A stretch of DNA of 15,692 bases from Oscillospiraceae bacterium (GTDB lineage: Bacteria; Bacillota; Clostridia; Oscillospirales; Oscillospiraceae): NCBI GenBank assembly GCA_020866945.1, contig JAJBVW010000107.1, forward strand, positions 1 through 15,692, given 5' to 3'. Of the stretch, positions 1-7,149 are shown in pieces. The notes under the pieces were generated by a model. The model searched no databases. It was given only the letters and a program-made list of their open reading frames with translations, and had not been told where the DNA came from. Position 1 is the stretch's first letter, and the number at the start of each line of letters is the position of its first letter. Position numbers and translations under genes: made by a program.

Positions 1-732
1 GGTAAAGGTTTGCAGGAACTGTTTGGCTCGGAGCGTCTGGGGAGCGGTGAAGAAGGTGTCGGGCGGGCCGCTTTCCACAAAGCATCCTCCGTCCAGGAAC
101 ATTACCCGGTCTGCAATGGCTCTTGCAAACTGCATTTCGTGCGTTACAATCAGCATGGTGCGGCCCTGATCAGCCAAATCCAGAATGACCTCCAGCACCT
201 CCCGTACCATTTCCGGATCCAGAGCGGCGGTCACTTCGTCAAACAGAAGAATCTCCGGGTGCATACATAAGGCTCTGACAATGGCCACCCGCTGCTTCTG
301 GCCGCCGGAAAGCTGTCGGGGGTATTGGCCCGCCTTTTCTGAAAGCCCCACCCGCGAGAGCAGGGCCTGTGCTTCCGCCGTGACCTCTGCCTTGGGGCGC
401 TTCTGCACTTTAATTGGCGCCAGAAGAATGTTGTCCAGCACTGTCATATGAGGGAACAGGTCATAGCTTTGGAATACCATGCCGATTTTCTGGCGCAGGG
501 CGCTAAGATTTTTGCTCTCCGCGGAAACAAGATCACCCCGCAGCCGTATTTCTCCGCCTTGAATTGGCTCTAGGGCGTTAATACATCGCAGAAGTGTACT
601 CTTTCCGCAACCACTTGGCCCCACGATCACAATGACCTCGCCCTGATTAACCTGAAAGCTCAGACCGTCCAGCACTGTGGTTTCGTCGTAGCGCTTGACC
701 AGGTTTTCCACAGTTAAAATCGGTTCTGCCAT
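1..732 (-). CDS. Polar amino acid ABC transporter ATP-binding protein (3' end outside window)
   Basis: This is the ATPase that energises import of a polar amino acid, working on the cytoplasmic face of the membrane with the two permeases encoded just upstream. My own translation from ATG at 732 gives 244 residues with no stop before the window edge, so the C-terminus is missing; the family is usually 240-255 residues, so little is lost. Visible motifs are Walker A GPSGCGKST (residues 38-46), Q-loop Gln88, signature LSGGQ (141-145), Walker B ILLFDE (161-166) and the H-loop His198. Together they match the GlnQ/HisP class. The start lies 4 bases after the stop of the upstream permease, so the genes are translationally close and surely one operon. 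The substrate cannot be read from the ATPase. Confidence 0.95.
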   Translation of the reverse strand, partial: MAEPILTVENLVKRYDETTVLDGLSFQVNQGEVIVIVGPSGCGKSTLLRCINALEPIQGGEIRLRGDLVSAESKNLSALRQKIGMVFQSYDLFPHMTVLDNILLAPIKVQKRPKAEVTAEAQALLSRVGLSEKAGQYPRQLSGGQKQRVAIVRALCMHPEILLFDEVTAALDPEMVREVLEVILDLADQGRTMLIVTHEMQFARAIADRVMFLDGGCFVESGPPDTFFTAPQTLRAKQFLQTFT

Positions 733-736
733 GGCT

Positions 737-1411
737 TTATTCCCATTTCCTTTCCAGATATTTTGCCAGCAGACTGATGGGCCAGCAGGCCAAAAAATAC
801 ATCAGGAATACCACCAGGTAGACGCCGAAGGCTGCATTGGGGCTGCTGGTGCGGTTGGCCTCGATAATCTGCTGGGCCACCTTCAGAACCTCCACCACGC
901 CGATCATTACAATTAGGCTTGTGGTTTTTATCATGCGCGTAATAAGATTGATGGATAACGGTATCAACCGCCGCACGGTTTGGGGCAGGATAACATAGCG
1001 ATAGGTCTGGGGTCGGGTCAGGCCCAGGGCGGCGGCGCTTTCATACTGGTGAACAGGAATACTTTCCAGTGCGCCACGAACAAGATCGCTCATCTCAGCG
1101 GTACCCCAGAGGGTGAACACGATGACGGAGGACAGCTCCCCTGACAGGTTCCACCCAAACGCCCGCGTGGTGCCGAAGTATACCAGAAACAGCAGCACGA
1201 GCTGGGGCATAATGCGGATGAATTCCAGATAAACTCGCAGGATCGCCCGACAGACTGGGTTTCTCCAGGTCATCAGAACGCCCAGCAGAATACCCAGAGG
1301 AATGCTGAGCGCCACGGAAATCAGACTGATTTTCAGGGCAACGCCCAGACCGCCCAGCAGCCGAATAAAATTCCTGCCCTTCAGCAGAACGTCAAGACCC
1401 AAATCCGGCAT
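737..1411 (-). CDS. Polar amino acid ABC transporter permease (second subunit)
   Basis: This is an integral membrane subunit of the HisM/GlnP permease family, 224 residues, which is the usual size. It has several hydrophobic segments (roughly residues 20-46, 55-82, 90-110, 155-180 and 193-218). The cytoplasmic EAA loop that docks onto the ATPase is seen near residues 123-144 (ESAAALGLTRPQTYRYVILP). The segment EFIRIMPQLVLLF (63-75) is a variant of the family motif around the second helix. The start overlaps the preceding permease by 20 bases, which indicates coupled translation. It differs clearly from its partner, so the channel is probably a heterodimer. Amino acid specificity is not determined. 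Confidence 0.93.
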   Translation of the reverse strand: MPDLGLDVLLKGRNFIRLLGGLGVALKISLISVALSIPLGILLGVLMTWRNPVCRAILRVYLEFIRIMPQLVLLFLVYFGTTRAFGWNLSGELSSVIVFTLWGTAEMSDLVRGALESIPVHQYESAAALGLTRPQTYRYVILPQTVRRLIPLSINLITRMIKTTSLIVMIGVVEVLKVAQQIIEANRTSSPNAAFGVYLVVFLMYFLACWPISLLAKYLERKWE

Positions 1412-2051
1412 AACGCAGCCTCCTTTCCAGAAGCCGCCCCAGCAGGGATACCGGCAGCAGAATCAGCAGGTAGAAAACCACCAGCAGAAACAAGCTTTCC
1501 GTTGTCTTGGCATATAGCCCTATCAAGTCCTTGGCGGTGAACATCAAATCCATCAGACTGATGGCGCTGAATACGCTTGTCTCCTTCAGAAGGAAAATGA
1601 CGTTTGCCATGAATGCGGGGACGCTGACGGAAAACGCCTGAGGCAAAACCACGTAGCGCATGGTTTGGAGTCGGTTCAATCCCAGGCTGTAAGCGCTCTC
1701 CTCTTGGACCGAAGATACGGATTCTATGCCGCTGCGAAATGTCTCGGCCATGTAGCTGCCGCCCAGGAAGGCCAATCCGAACACCCCACAGGTAGCGGCA
1801 TCGGTCATAATGCCGATTTTTGGCAAACCGTAATAGATGAAAAACAGTTGTATCAGCAGCGGTGTGTTACGGCTGATCTCAATATATGCGCTCACAATTC
1901 GGCGGAAGATTGGAATCTTGTAATACTGTACCAGAGTACAGAAAAGACCAACAACAATGGAAACGGCAATCCCCGCGAGGCCAATACGTACGGTCAGCAG
2001 TGCAGCCTCCTGATAAAGAGGAAGATAGGTCTTTATAAATTCCCAGTTCAT
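1392..2051 (-). CDS. Polar amino acid ABC transporter permease (first subunit)
   Basis: This is the first gene of the importer operon: a 219-residue HisM/GlnP-type membrane permease. The family motif EISRNTPLLIQLFFIYYGLP (residues 58-77) is well kept. The EAA loop lies at about 117-138 (EESAYSLGLNRLQTMRYVVLPQ). Five hydrophobic stretches fit the usual five-helix topology. The chosen ATG is preceded by a G-rich ribosome binding site (AAAGGGGGG) about 9 bases upstream and by a strong promoter. Order on the strand is permease, permease, ATPase. A periplasmic-type binding protein is expected, but none is encoded on this side; it may lie beyond the left edge or elsewhere in the genome. Confidence 0.93.
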   Translation of the reverse strand: MNWEFIKTYLPLYQEAALLTVRIGLAGIAVSIVVGLFCTLVQYYKIPIFRRIVSAYIEISRNTPLLIQLFFIYYGLPKIGIMTDAATCGVFGLAFLGGSYMAETFRSGIESVSSVQEESAYSLGLNRLQTMRYVVLPQAFSVSVPAFMANVIFLLKETSVFSAISLMDLMFTAKDLIGLYAKTTESLFLLVVFYLLILLPVSLLGRLLERRLRYAGFGS

Positions 2052-2117
2052 GACCGCCGCCCCCCTTTCATCACGTCCGTCCCCTCTGCAAGCTGCCCGA
2101 TAGAAGTCGATGGATGA

Positions 2118-2146
2118 ACTATAGCACGTCTTACCTACTAAGTCAA
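2118..2146 (-). promoter_or_regulatory. Sigma-A promoter of the amino acid ABC operon
   Basis: Reading the minus strand, TTGACT (2146-2141) and TATAGT (2123-2118) are separated by exactly 17 bases. This near-consensus pair lies about 70 bases before the first permease start. The spacer holds a short imperfect symmetry, CTTA-GTAGG-TAAG, that might be an operator half, but its arms are only 4 bases. Confidence 0.85.
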
Positions 2147-2161
2147 TATGTAAAATAGGTT

Positions 2162-2193
2162 AATTGTGTGAATTTGTTGAAAATGACACAATT
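2162..2193. promoter_or_regulatory. Inverted repeat upstream of the ABC promoter, possible activator site
   Basis: Perfect 8-base arms AATTGTGT (2162-2169) and ACACAATT (2186-2193) are separated by 16 bases. The centre lies about 66 bases before the predicted transcription start of the importer operon, the position where LysR-type regulators often bind. The regulator is unknown and no regulator gene adjoins. A low-stability hairpin of no function is the alternative. Confidence 0.4.
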
Positions 2194-2240
2194 TAGACAG
2201 CGGAAGGACAGTAAATTTTAAAAAATGACGAAAAAATGGC

Positions 2241-2289
2241 AAAAAAGAACCCGTATGGGCGGGATATAGATCCCAGCCCAATACGGGTT
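2241..2289 (-). terminator. Rho-independent terminator of the secreted beta-helix gene
   Basis: On the minus strand a long stem pairs AACCCGTAT (2289-2281) with ATACGGGTT (2256-2248), then continues GGGC/GCCC and GGGAT/ATCCC with two single bulges around a 4-base loop. It is followed by TCTTTTTT. It lies 24 bases after the stop of the 718-residue gene and separates it from the importer promoter. Confidence 0.92.
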
Positions 2290-2312
2290 GTTGTATTTAG
2301 CTTTGCCGGGTT

Positions 2313-4469
2313 TTATGCCAGCGGCGTTACAAGCCAGGTGCCATCCTCAAGCTGAGTGGCTTCGCCCTCCAGCGTGCCCTGGCAGTCCAGATCGCCTATG
2401 ATGCTCTCACCGGTGACAGTCCAGGTGGAGGTCTCGTCAATGGTCATGGTGTCCGCGTTCACCGCGCCAGCATAGCTGCTGCTATTTTGCAGGGTGACAT
2501 TGATTTCTGCGTAGTTGCCGCTCTCGTCGTCCTCTGCGGCCTTTACGATGTCGCCGGTTCCGATGAGAACGCCGCCGTCAAAGACGATATTGGTGACGTT
2601 TTCCGGAATTTCATAGGCCATATCCAGAGTCAGTCCGCCCATAAAATCATTTCCGCCGTCCATCTGCTTGGCATAGAGCAAAATGCCGCTGCCAACGGCG
2701 CTCACATCCAGCGTGCCGGAGATGGTGATGTTTGTGGATTTTCCAAAGGTCCATATGCCATAGCCGGGAGCATCCAGCACCACATCGGTCATGTTCAGGG
2801 CTGTGACCTGGCCGGGGTTGTTGCCCATGGGGTGAACATAAACGCCGGCGCCATAGATGACGGTCTCCTCGCCGTCCTCCTCGGTCTCGCCGCTGGCCTC
2901 GCCGGACGATTCGCCGGAGGCGCTGGAGCTTGCTTCAATGGTGGAGGAATCATATTGAGAGAAGACAGTGGTGTTGATAAGGTTCAGCGTACCGCCTCCG
3001 CACATGACCGCGCCGTTGTCGTTCAGGGAGCCGACGGTGGAATTCATAATCCAGAAATCGCAGTAGCCGTCGCAGTAGATGCCGCTGCCGCCGGTGGAGC
3101 CATAAGCTGCCAGGGCGAACACATTGTCTGCCAGCAGGAAGCCGCCGCCATGGTCGGAGGAGATGGCGGAACCCATCATGCCGGTGGTGATGATGTCCAT
3201 GTTCCGGGCGATGATGGTGCCGTCATAGCATATCTGCAAACCATGGTTTGCGGTGACATCCAGCACACCATTTTGCAGGATGACTGTGCCGCCGTAGGTG
3301 GCATAGGCCCCGTCGTTTGCGCCAAGAATATAGAAGTTTTGCAGGTCGATGACCGCGTCCTCGCCCTGTGCCCAGACAGCGGAGTTCACGCCATATTTCA
3401 TCATGGCATCCTGGCCCCGGTTGGTGCCGTCGGCGTATACCACACTGGTGGCATAGCTCAGCTGCTGAATGAGCAGACCGTCATAGGAGACGGTAGAATC
3501 AGTAGCGTAGATGGAGGAACGGTTGACCTGTCCGTTGGCCGAGGGGTCAGTGGTGATGACGGTGGTATACTCGATGTCCCCGCCGGAATAGCCGTGACCG
3601 TTGCGCAGGTCGGCGTATTCATCTGTCCAGGTATAGACGCCGGACTCCTCGGAGACGTCTGCCTCGTCAATTTCATTGTCATACACAGAAGCGGTGATGA
3701 GGGCCGCCATGTTCACAGGGAAGATGGACATGAGGAAATTATCATGAGAAATAACGGCGGCCTTTTCCCCGGCCAGAATGGCGTCGCGATAATCGTCAAA
3801 GCTCAGGGCCGTTGCGTCTGAATAGCTGGTGAGGGAGCTGATGGTGTCCGCTACCTGCTCCGTCCACTCGCGCATATCATCGGAGAGATATACCTCGCTG
3901 TTGTACCAGCCAATGTTACCGCTGCCGTAGACATTGCTGCGGACGGTGGGACGGCAGGCGTCCAGACCGATAAGTACGCTCTCGCCTGTCAGTGTCCAGG
4001 TGGCTTCGTCCTGCATGGAAAGGGACACGTTTGTCAGCGTGCCGGTGAGGGAGGCTCCATCCTCCAGGACGATAAGGATATTTTCACCGTCCTGGGCGAT
4101 ATAGTCCTGTTCGTATTCTCCGGCAGAGAGAATGATGACCTCATCCATCGGCACCAGATAGACGGTGATGTCCCCAACTGTGGTGGTGTACTCCCCGTGG
4201 ACACTGGCGGACAGCTCGTCGGTGATGCCGTCTGCGTCGTTGGTGTAAACCACGATGGAGCTTTCCGTCAGGGAGGACAGGGCCTCCGCTGTCAGTGCTT
4301 CGGCATACCAGGTATCCATGCCATAGGCCTCGGACTTGTTGTCCTTGCCGTTTAGCAGGACAAGCTCATCCCCGGCAGCCTCGCCGGACGCCTCGCCAGA
4401 GGCCAGGGCAGTCACGCCCATGCTCAGGCATAGGCACAGGACTAAAACGAGAGAAATAATTTTTTTCAT
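2313..4469 (-). CDS. Secreted beta-helix-like protein with SGEASGE linkers, function unknown
   Basis: The 718-residue product starts with a typical signal peptide (positive MKK, hydrophobic residues 4-20, cleavage motif ALA at 21-23), so it is exported. Mature residues 24-34 and 514-535 are rich in repeated SGE/SGEASGE units, like flexible linkers. The rest is acidic, with many short T/S/G/N-rich strands and phrases such as GGTVILQNGVLDV and GGGTLNLINTTVFS, typical of right-handed parallel beta-helix proteins (about 370-500 and 560-715). The motif [AS]TWT[LV]TGES occurs twice, near residues 156-164 and 681-689, perhaps marking the first and last modules. No LPXTG, SLH or C-terminal membrane segment is visible, so it may be freely secreted. 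A ribosome site AAGGAGG precedes the ATG. No catalytic residues could be assigned: polysaccharide lyase or adhesin roles are guesses. Confidence 0.85.
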   Translation of the reverse strand: MKKIISLVLVLCLCLSMGVTALASGEASGEAAGDELVLLNGKDNKSEAYGMDTWYAEALTAEALSSLTESSIVVYTNDADGITDELSASVHGEYTTTVGDITVYLVPMDEVIILSAGEYEQDYIAQDGENILIVLEDGASLTGTLTNVSLSMQDEATWTLTGESVLIGLDACRPTVRSNVYGSGNIGWYNSEVYLSDDMREWTEQVADTISSLTSYSDATALSFDDYRDAILAGEKAAVISHDNFLMSIFPVNMAALITASVYDNEIDEADVSEESGVYTWTDEYADLRNGHGYSGGDIEYTTVITTDPSANGQVNRSSIYATDSTVSYDGLLIQQLSYATSVVYADGTNRGQDAMMKYGVNSAVWAQGEDAVIDLQNFYILGANDGAYATYGGTVILQNGVLDVTANHGLQICYDGTIIARNMDIITTGMMGSAISSDHGGGFLLADNVFALAAYGSTGGSGIYCDGYCDFWIMNSTVGSLNDNGAVMCGGGTLNLINTTVFSQYDSSTIEASSSASGESSGEASGETEEDGEETVIYGAGVYVHPMGNNPGQVTALNMTDVVLDAPGYGIWTFGKSTNITISGTLDVSAVGSGILLYAKQMDGGNDFMGGLTLDMAYEIPENVTNIVFDGGVLIGTGDIVKAAEDDESGNYAEINVTLQNSSSYAGAVNADTMTIDETSTWTVTGESIIGDLDCQGTLEGEATQLEDGTWLVTPLA

Positions 4470-4503
4470 AAAATCCTCCTTATCAGCGATTGTTTCAAGA
4501 CTG

Positions 4504-4532
4504 ATTATATTTTAACTCAGTATAAAACTGAA
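4504..4532 (-). promoter_or_regulatory. Probable promoter of the secreted protein gene
   Basis: The minus strand has a perfect TATAAT (4509-4504). At a 17-base spacing lies only TTCAGT (4532-4527), a poor -35 element. A good -10 with a weak -35 is typical of promoters that need an activator, which fits the repeats upstream. The -10 ends about 34 bases before the start codon. Confidence 0.6.
4517..4531. promoter_or_regulatory. Palindrome over the -35 region of the secreted protein gene
   Basis: TCAGT-ATAAA-ACTGA is a perfect inverted repeat with 5-base arms and a 5-base centre. It covers the weak -35 element and part of the spacer of the minus-strand promoter, a typical repressor position. 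Its arms are short, so chance is possible. Confidence 0.3.
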
Positions 4533-4545
4533 GGCAAATAAAAAA

Positions 4546-4580
4546 GTTTCGTTTTCCGACCGGGAATTTCGTTTTTCGCC
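4546..4580. promoter_or_regulatory. Direct-repeat pair between divergent promoters, candidate response regulator operator
   Basis: Two similar units, TTTCGTTTTCCG (from 4547) and TTTCGTTTTTCG (from 4567), are spaced 20 bases start to start, about two DNA turns. They lie just upstream of the plus-strand -35 (4588) and about 15 bases upstream of the weak minus-strand -35. Tandem AraC-type HTH domains commonly bind such direct repeats, and the adjacent gene encodes an AraC-type response regulator. The link is inferred. Confidence 0.5.
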
Positions 4581-4587
4581 TGATTGG

Positions 4588-4616
4588 TTGACAAACAGCC
4601 GGTAAAACAGTATATT
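4588..4616 (+). promoter_or_regulatory. Consensus promoter of the two-component operon
   Basis: Perfect TTGACA (4588-4593) and TATATT (4611-4616) are separated by 17 bases. Transcription should begin near 4623, leaving a leader of only about 15 bases that contains the ribosome binding site AGGGGGGCGAG. It therefore fixes the start codon at 4638 and excludes any earlier start. Confidence 0.88.
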
Positions 4617-4637
4617 GCCAACAGGGGGGCGAGCTTT

Positions 4638-5363
4638 ATGGACATCACGACAGTTTTGATTGTTGAGGACGAGAGCCTTATTTTACAGGATATTTTGACG
4701 CTGTATGACTGGGAGCGCCATGGATACAGGACTCTTACAGCGGCAAACGGCCAGCTTGGACTTGCCAGGTTTAAAAAGGAGCGGCCGCAAATTGTGATTA
4801 CCGATGTAAGGATGCCCCACATGGACGGACTGGAAATGATAGAACAGATTCAGGCGCTTGCACCGGAGACAAAGTTTATCATTCTGAGCGCTTATCAGGA
4901 TTTTAATTATGCCCGGGCGGCGCTCAAGCTTGGCGTAACCGACTATCTGCTGAAAAAGGATCTGAGCGAGGACACAATCCATCAGGCGCTGGGCAGTCTG
5001 AGAAAAAGAACGGTGCCGGATATGCCGGAGGGAACAGACAAGTCCATGCTGTCTCCTATCGTGGAACGGGCGGCGGCCTACATCCGCGAGCACTATTCAG
5101 AGCCGGAGCTGCGCATTGGCAGTGTCTCCGCCGCCTGCGGCATAAGCGCCAGCCGGCTGAGCGCCCGTTTCCGGGAGGAAATGAATACCTCAGTCAACGA
5201 ATATGTGACCTATATCCGCATTGAGAATGCGAAGCGGCTGCTGGCCAGCGGAAAATACAAAGTATACGAGGTGGCGAATCTGGTGGGCTATCGAAACCAA
5301 GCGTATTTCAGCACGCTTTTTCAGGCGCAGACGGGGGTGAAGCCGAATAAATATCATGAATAA
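4638..5363 (+). CDS. Response regulator with AraC-type DNA-binding domain
   Basis: A 241-residue cytoplasmic transcription factor that should be phosphorylated by the kinase encoded just downstream. The receiver domain spans residues 4-120: acidic pair Glu10-Asp11, phosphoacceptor Asp56 within IVITDVRMP, switch Ser84 and conserved Lys106. A short linker (122-138) leads to a C-terminal AraC/XylS domain (about 141-241) with two helix-turn-helix segments, SVSAACGISASRLSARFRE and the family signature ending YFSTLFQAQTGVKPNKY. It is shorter than many YesN-type regulators because the long middle region is absent. ATG 4638 was chosen: an in-frame TTG at 4584 lies upstream of the -35 element and cannot be transcribed from this promoter. 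It overlaps the kinase gene by 8 bases. Likely targets are its own promoter and the divergent secreted-protein gene. Confidence 0.95.
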   Translation: MDITTVLIVEDESLILQDILTLYDWERHGYRTLTAANGQLGLARFKKERPQIVITDVRMPHMDGLEMIEQIQALAPETKFIILSAYQDFNYARAALKLGVTDYLLKKDLSEDTIHQALGSLRKRTVPDMPEGTDKSMLSPIVERAAAYIREHYSEPELRIGSVSAACGISASRLSARFREEMNTSVNEYVTYIRIENAKRLLASGKYKVYEVANLVGYRNQAYFSTLFQAQTGVKPNKYHE

Positions 5364-7095
5364 TCTGAAGACATGGTTCATGCCGACAAAGTTGGCAAAA
5401 AAGCTGATACGTCAAATTCTGCTGATTACCCTAATCAGTCTCCTGGTCTCCTTTGGCCTTGCCTATGGGCTTTTTTGGCCAAAGCTCCGGGATGAGGCTC
5501 ACGACCGGGCTGTATCGGCCAGTCAGGTCATCATGCTGTCCATCAACGAGACGATGGAAAACCTGGACAGCTACGGAAAATATACAGCATCCTCAAGCCT
5601 TCTGGCGGATACACTGGAGGCATTCAATCAAGCGGCGACAGAGGAAAACCGGCTTGCTGTCTGTGATGTGCTCCTGGAGCTGAAATCTATTTCCTCCAAT
5701 ATGCGAACCATGGTTCTGATAAGCGCGGACGGGACTTATTTTCAGGCGGGGCCTCTTGGAAAGCAGGATGAGGAGCTTCTGGAAAGCAGCTGGGTGGCCG
5801 ATACGATGGACGCGCAGCTCACGCACAACTGGTCGAGCTTTTATCTTTCCGATGTGGAACAACACGAGCAGACAATCGTTCGTGTCAGCGCTTATACCAT
5901 CGGGGGACGAGCGTATACACTGCTTATCTTTTATGATGCAAGCGCACTGATGGAGCGCATTGATACCCTGGCGCAGAGCACCTACACCGGCTATATTCTG
6001 ACCGATTATCATGACGGCCGGCCGGGTATTCCTTTTTTTGAAAGCGGCAGCACCGGCAATGCGGAGGAGGTTGCTGCCTCGTATTTGGATACGGAGCCAT
6101 ATGCAGCCAGAGATTCGATGGGGTATTATTTCATCGTGACGATTCCCGCAAGCGGATGGCGGCTTGTGGGGTACATCGATCGGGCCAGCTTCAACGCTTC
6201 GCTGGTACCTTTTGTGTGGCTGCTGCTTCTTATCTGCGTAGTTTTAGGGCTTATGGTGGTGCTGCTGTTCGTCCCAGCTGTGCGCCGAATGCTTGCCCCG
6301 TTGGGGGAGTTGGGAACCGTTATGAAAAATGTTTCAAGCCAGGGCGGCGATTACTATTCGCCTGTTCAGACGGACGATGAAATCGGGGAGCTTTCCGATA
6401 TATTTAACGATATGCTGGATGAGATGAGAATCAACGCCTCACAGGCGCTGGAGCAGCAGTCGAGGGAACAGCACCTGACCTATAATCTGATGGTGGCCCA
6501 AATCAATTCCCATTTCTTCTATAATACGTTGAGCGTAATAAGCTCTTTGGCGCGCCAGGGCAGAACAGGCGATGTGATACGCGCCAACACTGCGCTGGCA
6601 ACCATCTTTCAGGACTGCCTCCGTCCGCAGAGCACTCTTGTGGGGGATACCGTGGCTCAGGAAAAGCATATTGTTGAGTGCTACTGGGTGATAGAGAGCC
6701 TTGACGCAAACAACCAGGGGATTCTGCTATGGGTCATTCCGGAAGAGCTGATGGAGGCGCGTATTCCTAAAAATATCATTCAGCCGCTGGTGGAAAACGC
6801 GCTGTTTCACGGACTGGACGACGCAGATACGGGAGTGAAATCCGGCTGGATAAAGGTTTCCGTCAGACGACAGGAAGACCGTTTGAGAATTGAGGTTTCC
6901 AACACCGGCGCAGTCATACCGCCGGACATTCTTGTGCGCATCAACGCGCCGGATGCTGCGGCGGACAGCGATGCCCACATTGGGCTGGCCAATATCCGCC
7001 GCCGTCTGGATTTGATTTACGGCGACAGCGCGACGCTGACCATTACATCGGACGGAATAACAAGGGTGGTCATTTGTATGCCGGACAGCCTGTAG
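5356..7095 (+). CDS. Membrane sensor histidine kinase, YesM type
   Basis: A 579-residue sensor kinase paired with the preceding regulator, whose stop codon it overlaps. Transmembrane helix 1 lies at about residues 18-40 and helix 2 at 283-306, enclosing an extracellular domain of about 240 residues that looks like a double Cache-type sensor. A HAMP region (about 305-360) and a coiled stretch lead to the His_kinase box around His386 (QINSHFFYNTL), where the usual PHF is SHF. The GHKL ATPase follows: N-box IPKNIIQPLVENALFHG (470-486) with Asn481, then VSNTG (514-518) and the glycine box IGLANIRRRL (542-551). The ligand is unknown; related YesM/YesN systems often sense carbohydrates, which would suit a secreted target protein, but that is inference. 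No further genes follow in the operon. Confidence 0.95.
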   Translation: MNNLKTWFMPTKLAKKLIRQILLITLISLLVSFGLAYGLFWPKLRDEAHDRAVSASQVIMLSINETMENLDSYGKYTASSSLLADTLEAFNQAATEENRLAVCDVLLELKSISSNMRTMVLISADGTYFQAGPLGKQDEELLESSWVADTMDAQLTHNWSSFYLSDVEQHEQTIVRVSAYTIGGRAYTLLIFYDASALMERIDTLAQSTYTGYILTDYHDGRPGIPFFESGSTGNAEEVAASYLDTEPYAARDSMGYYFIVTIPASGWRLVGYIDRASFNASLVPFVWLLLLICVVLGLMVVLLFVPAVRRMLAPLGELGTVMKNVSSQGGDYYSPVQTDDEIGELSDIFNDMLDEMRINASQALEQQSREQHLTYNLMVAQINSHFFYNTLSVISSLARQGRTGDVIRANTALATIFQDCLRPQSTLVGDTVAQEKHIVECYWVIESLDANNQGILLWVIPEELMEARIPKNIIQPLVENALFHGLDDADTGVKSGWIKVSVRRQEDRLRIEVSNTGAVIPPDILVRINAPDAAADSDAHIGLANIRRRLDLIYGDSATLTITSDGITRVVICMPDSL

Positions 7096-7107
7096 GGGCT
7101 ATACAAG

Positions 7108-7145
7108 ACAAAAATAACGCCGTTCCGACAGTGGACGGCGTTATT
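7108..7145 (-). terminator. Terminator between the convergent kinase genes
   Basis: A perfect 11-base stem, AATAACGCCGT (7113-7123) with ACGGCGTTATT (7135-7145), has an 11-base loop. On the minus strand it is followed by TTTGTCTTG after TTATT, serving the orphan kinase gene that ends 4 bases earlier. On the plus strand it follows the sensor kinase stop by 17 bases and may act on both, although the plus-strand T tract is poor. Confidence 0.82.
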
Positions 7146-7149
7146 GACG

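Noticed and set aside
2052..2117. T-box or other riboswitch in the leader of the amino acid importer
   Set aside because: The leader from the predicted transcription start is only about 60 bases, and no T-box sequence or antiterminator pair is visible.
2865..2930. GC-rich short repeats in the secreted protein gene as a possible CRISPR or mobile repeat
   Set aside because: They are in-frame codons for a Ser-Gly-Glu linker, only a few units long, with no spacers.
2487..3821. 444-codon open frame on the plus strand opposite the secreted protein gene
   Set aside because: Its translation is rich in Gly, Ala, Val, His and Asp without domain logic, and it lacks a ribosome site. It is the mirror of the regular codon use in the real gene, which has a signal peptide, promoter and terminator.
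4584..4637. Upstream TTG start for the response regulator
   Set aside because: It lies before the -35 element of the consensus promoter, has no ribosome site, and adds residues not typical of receiver domains.
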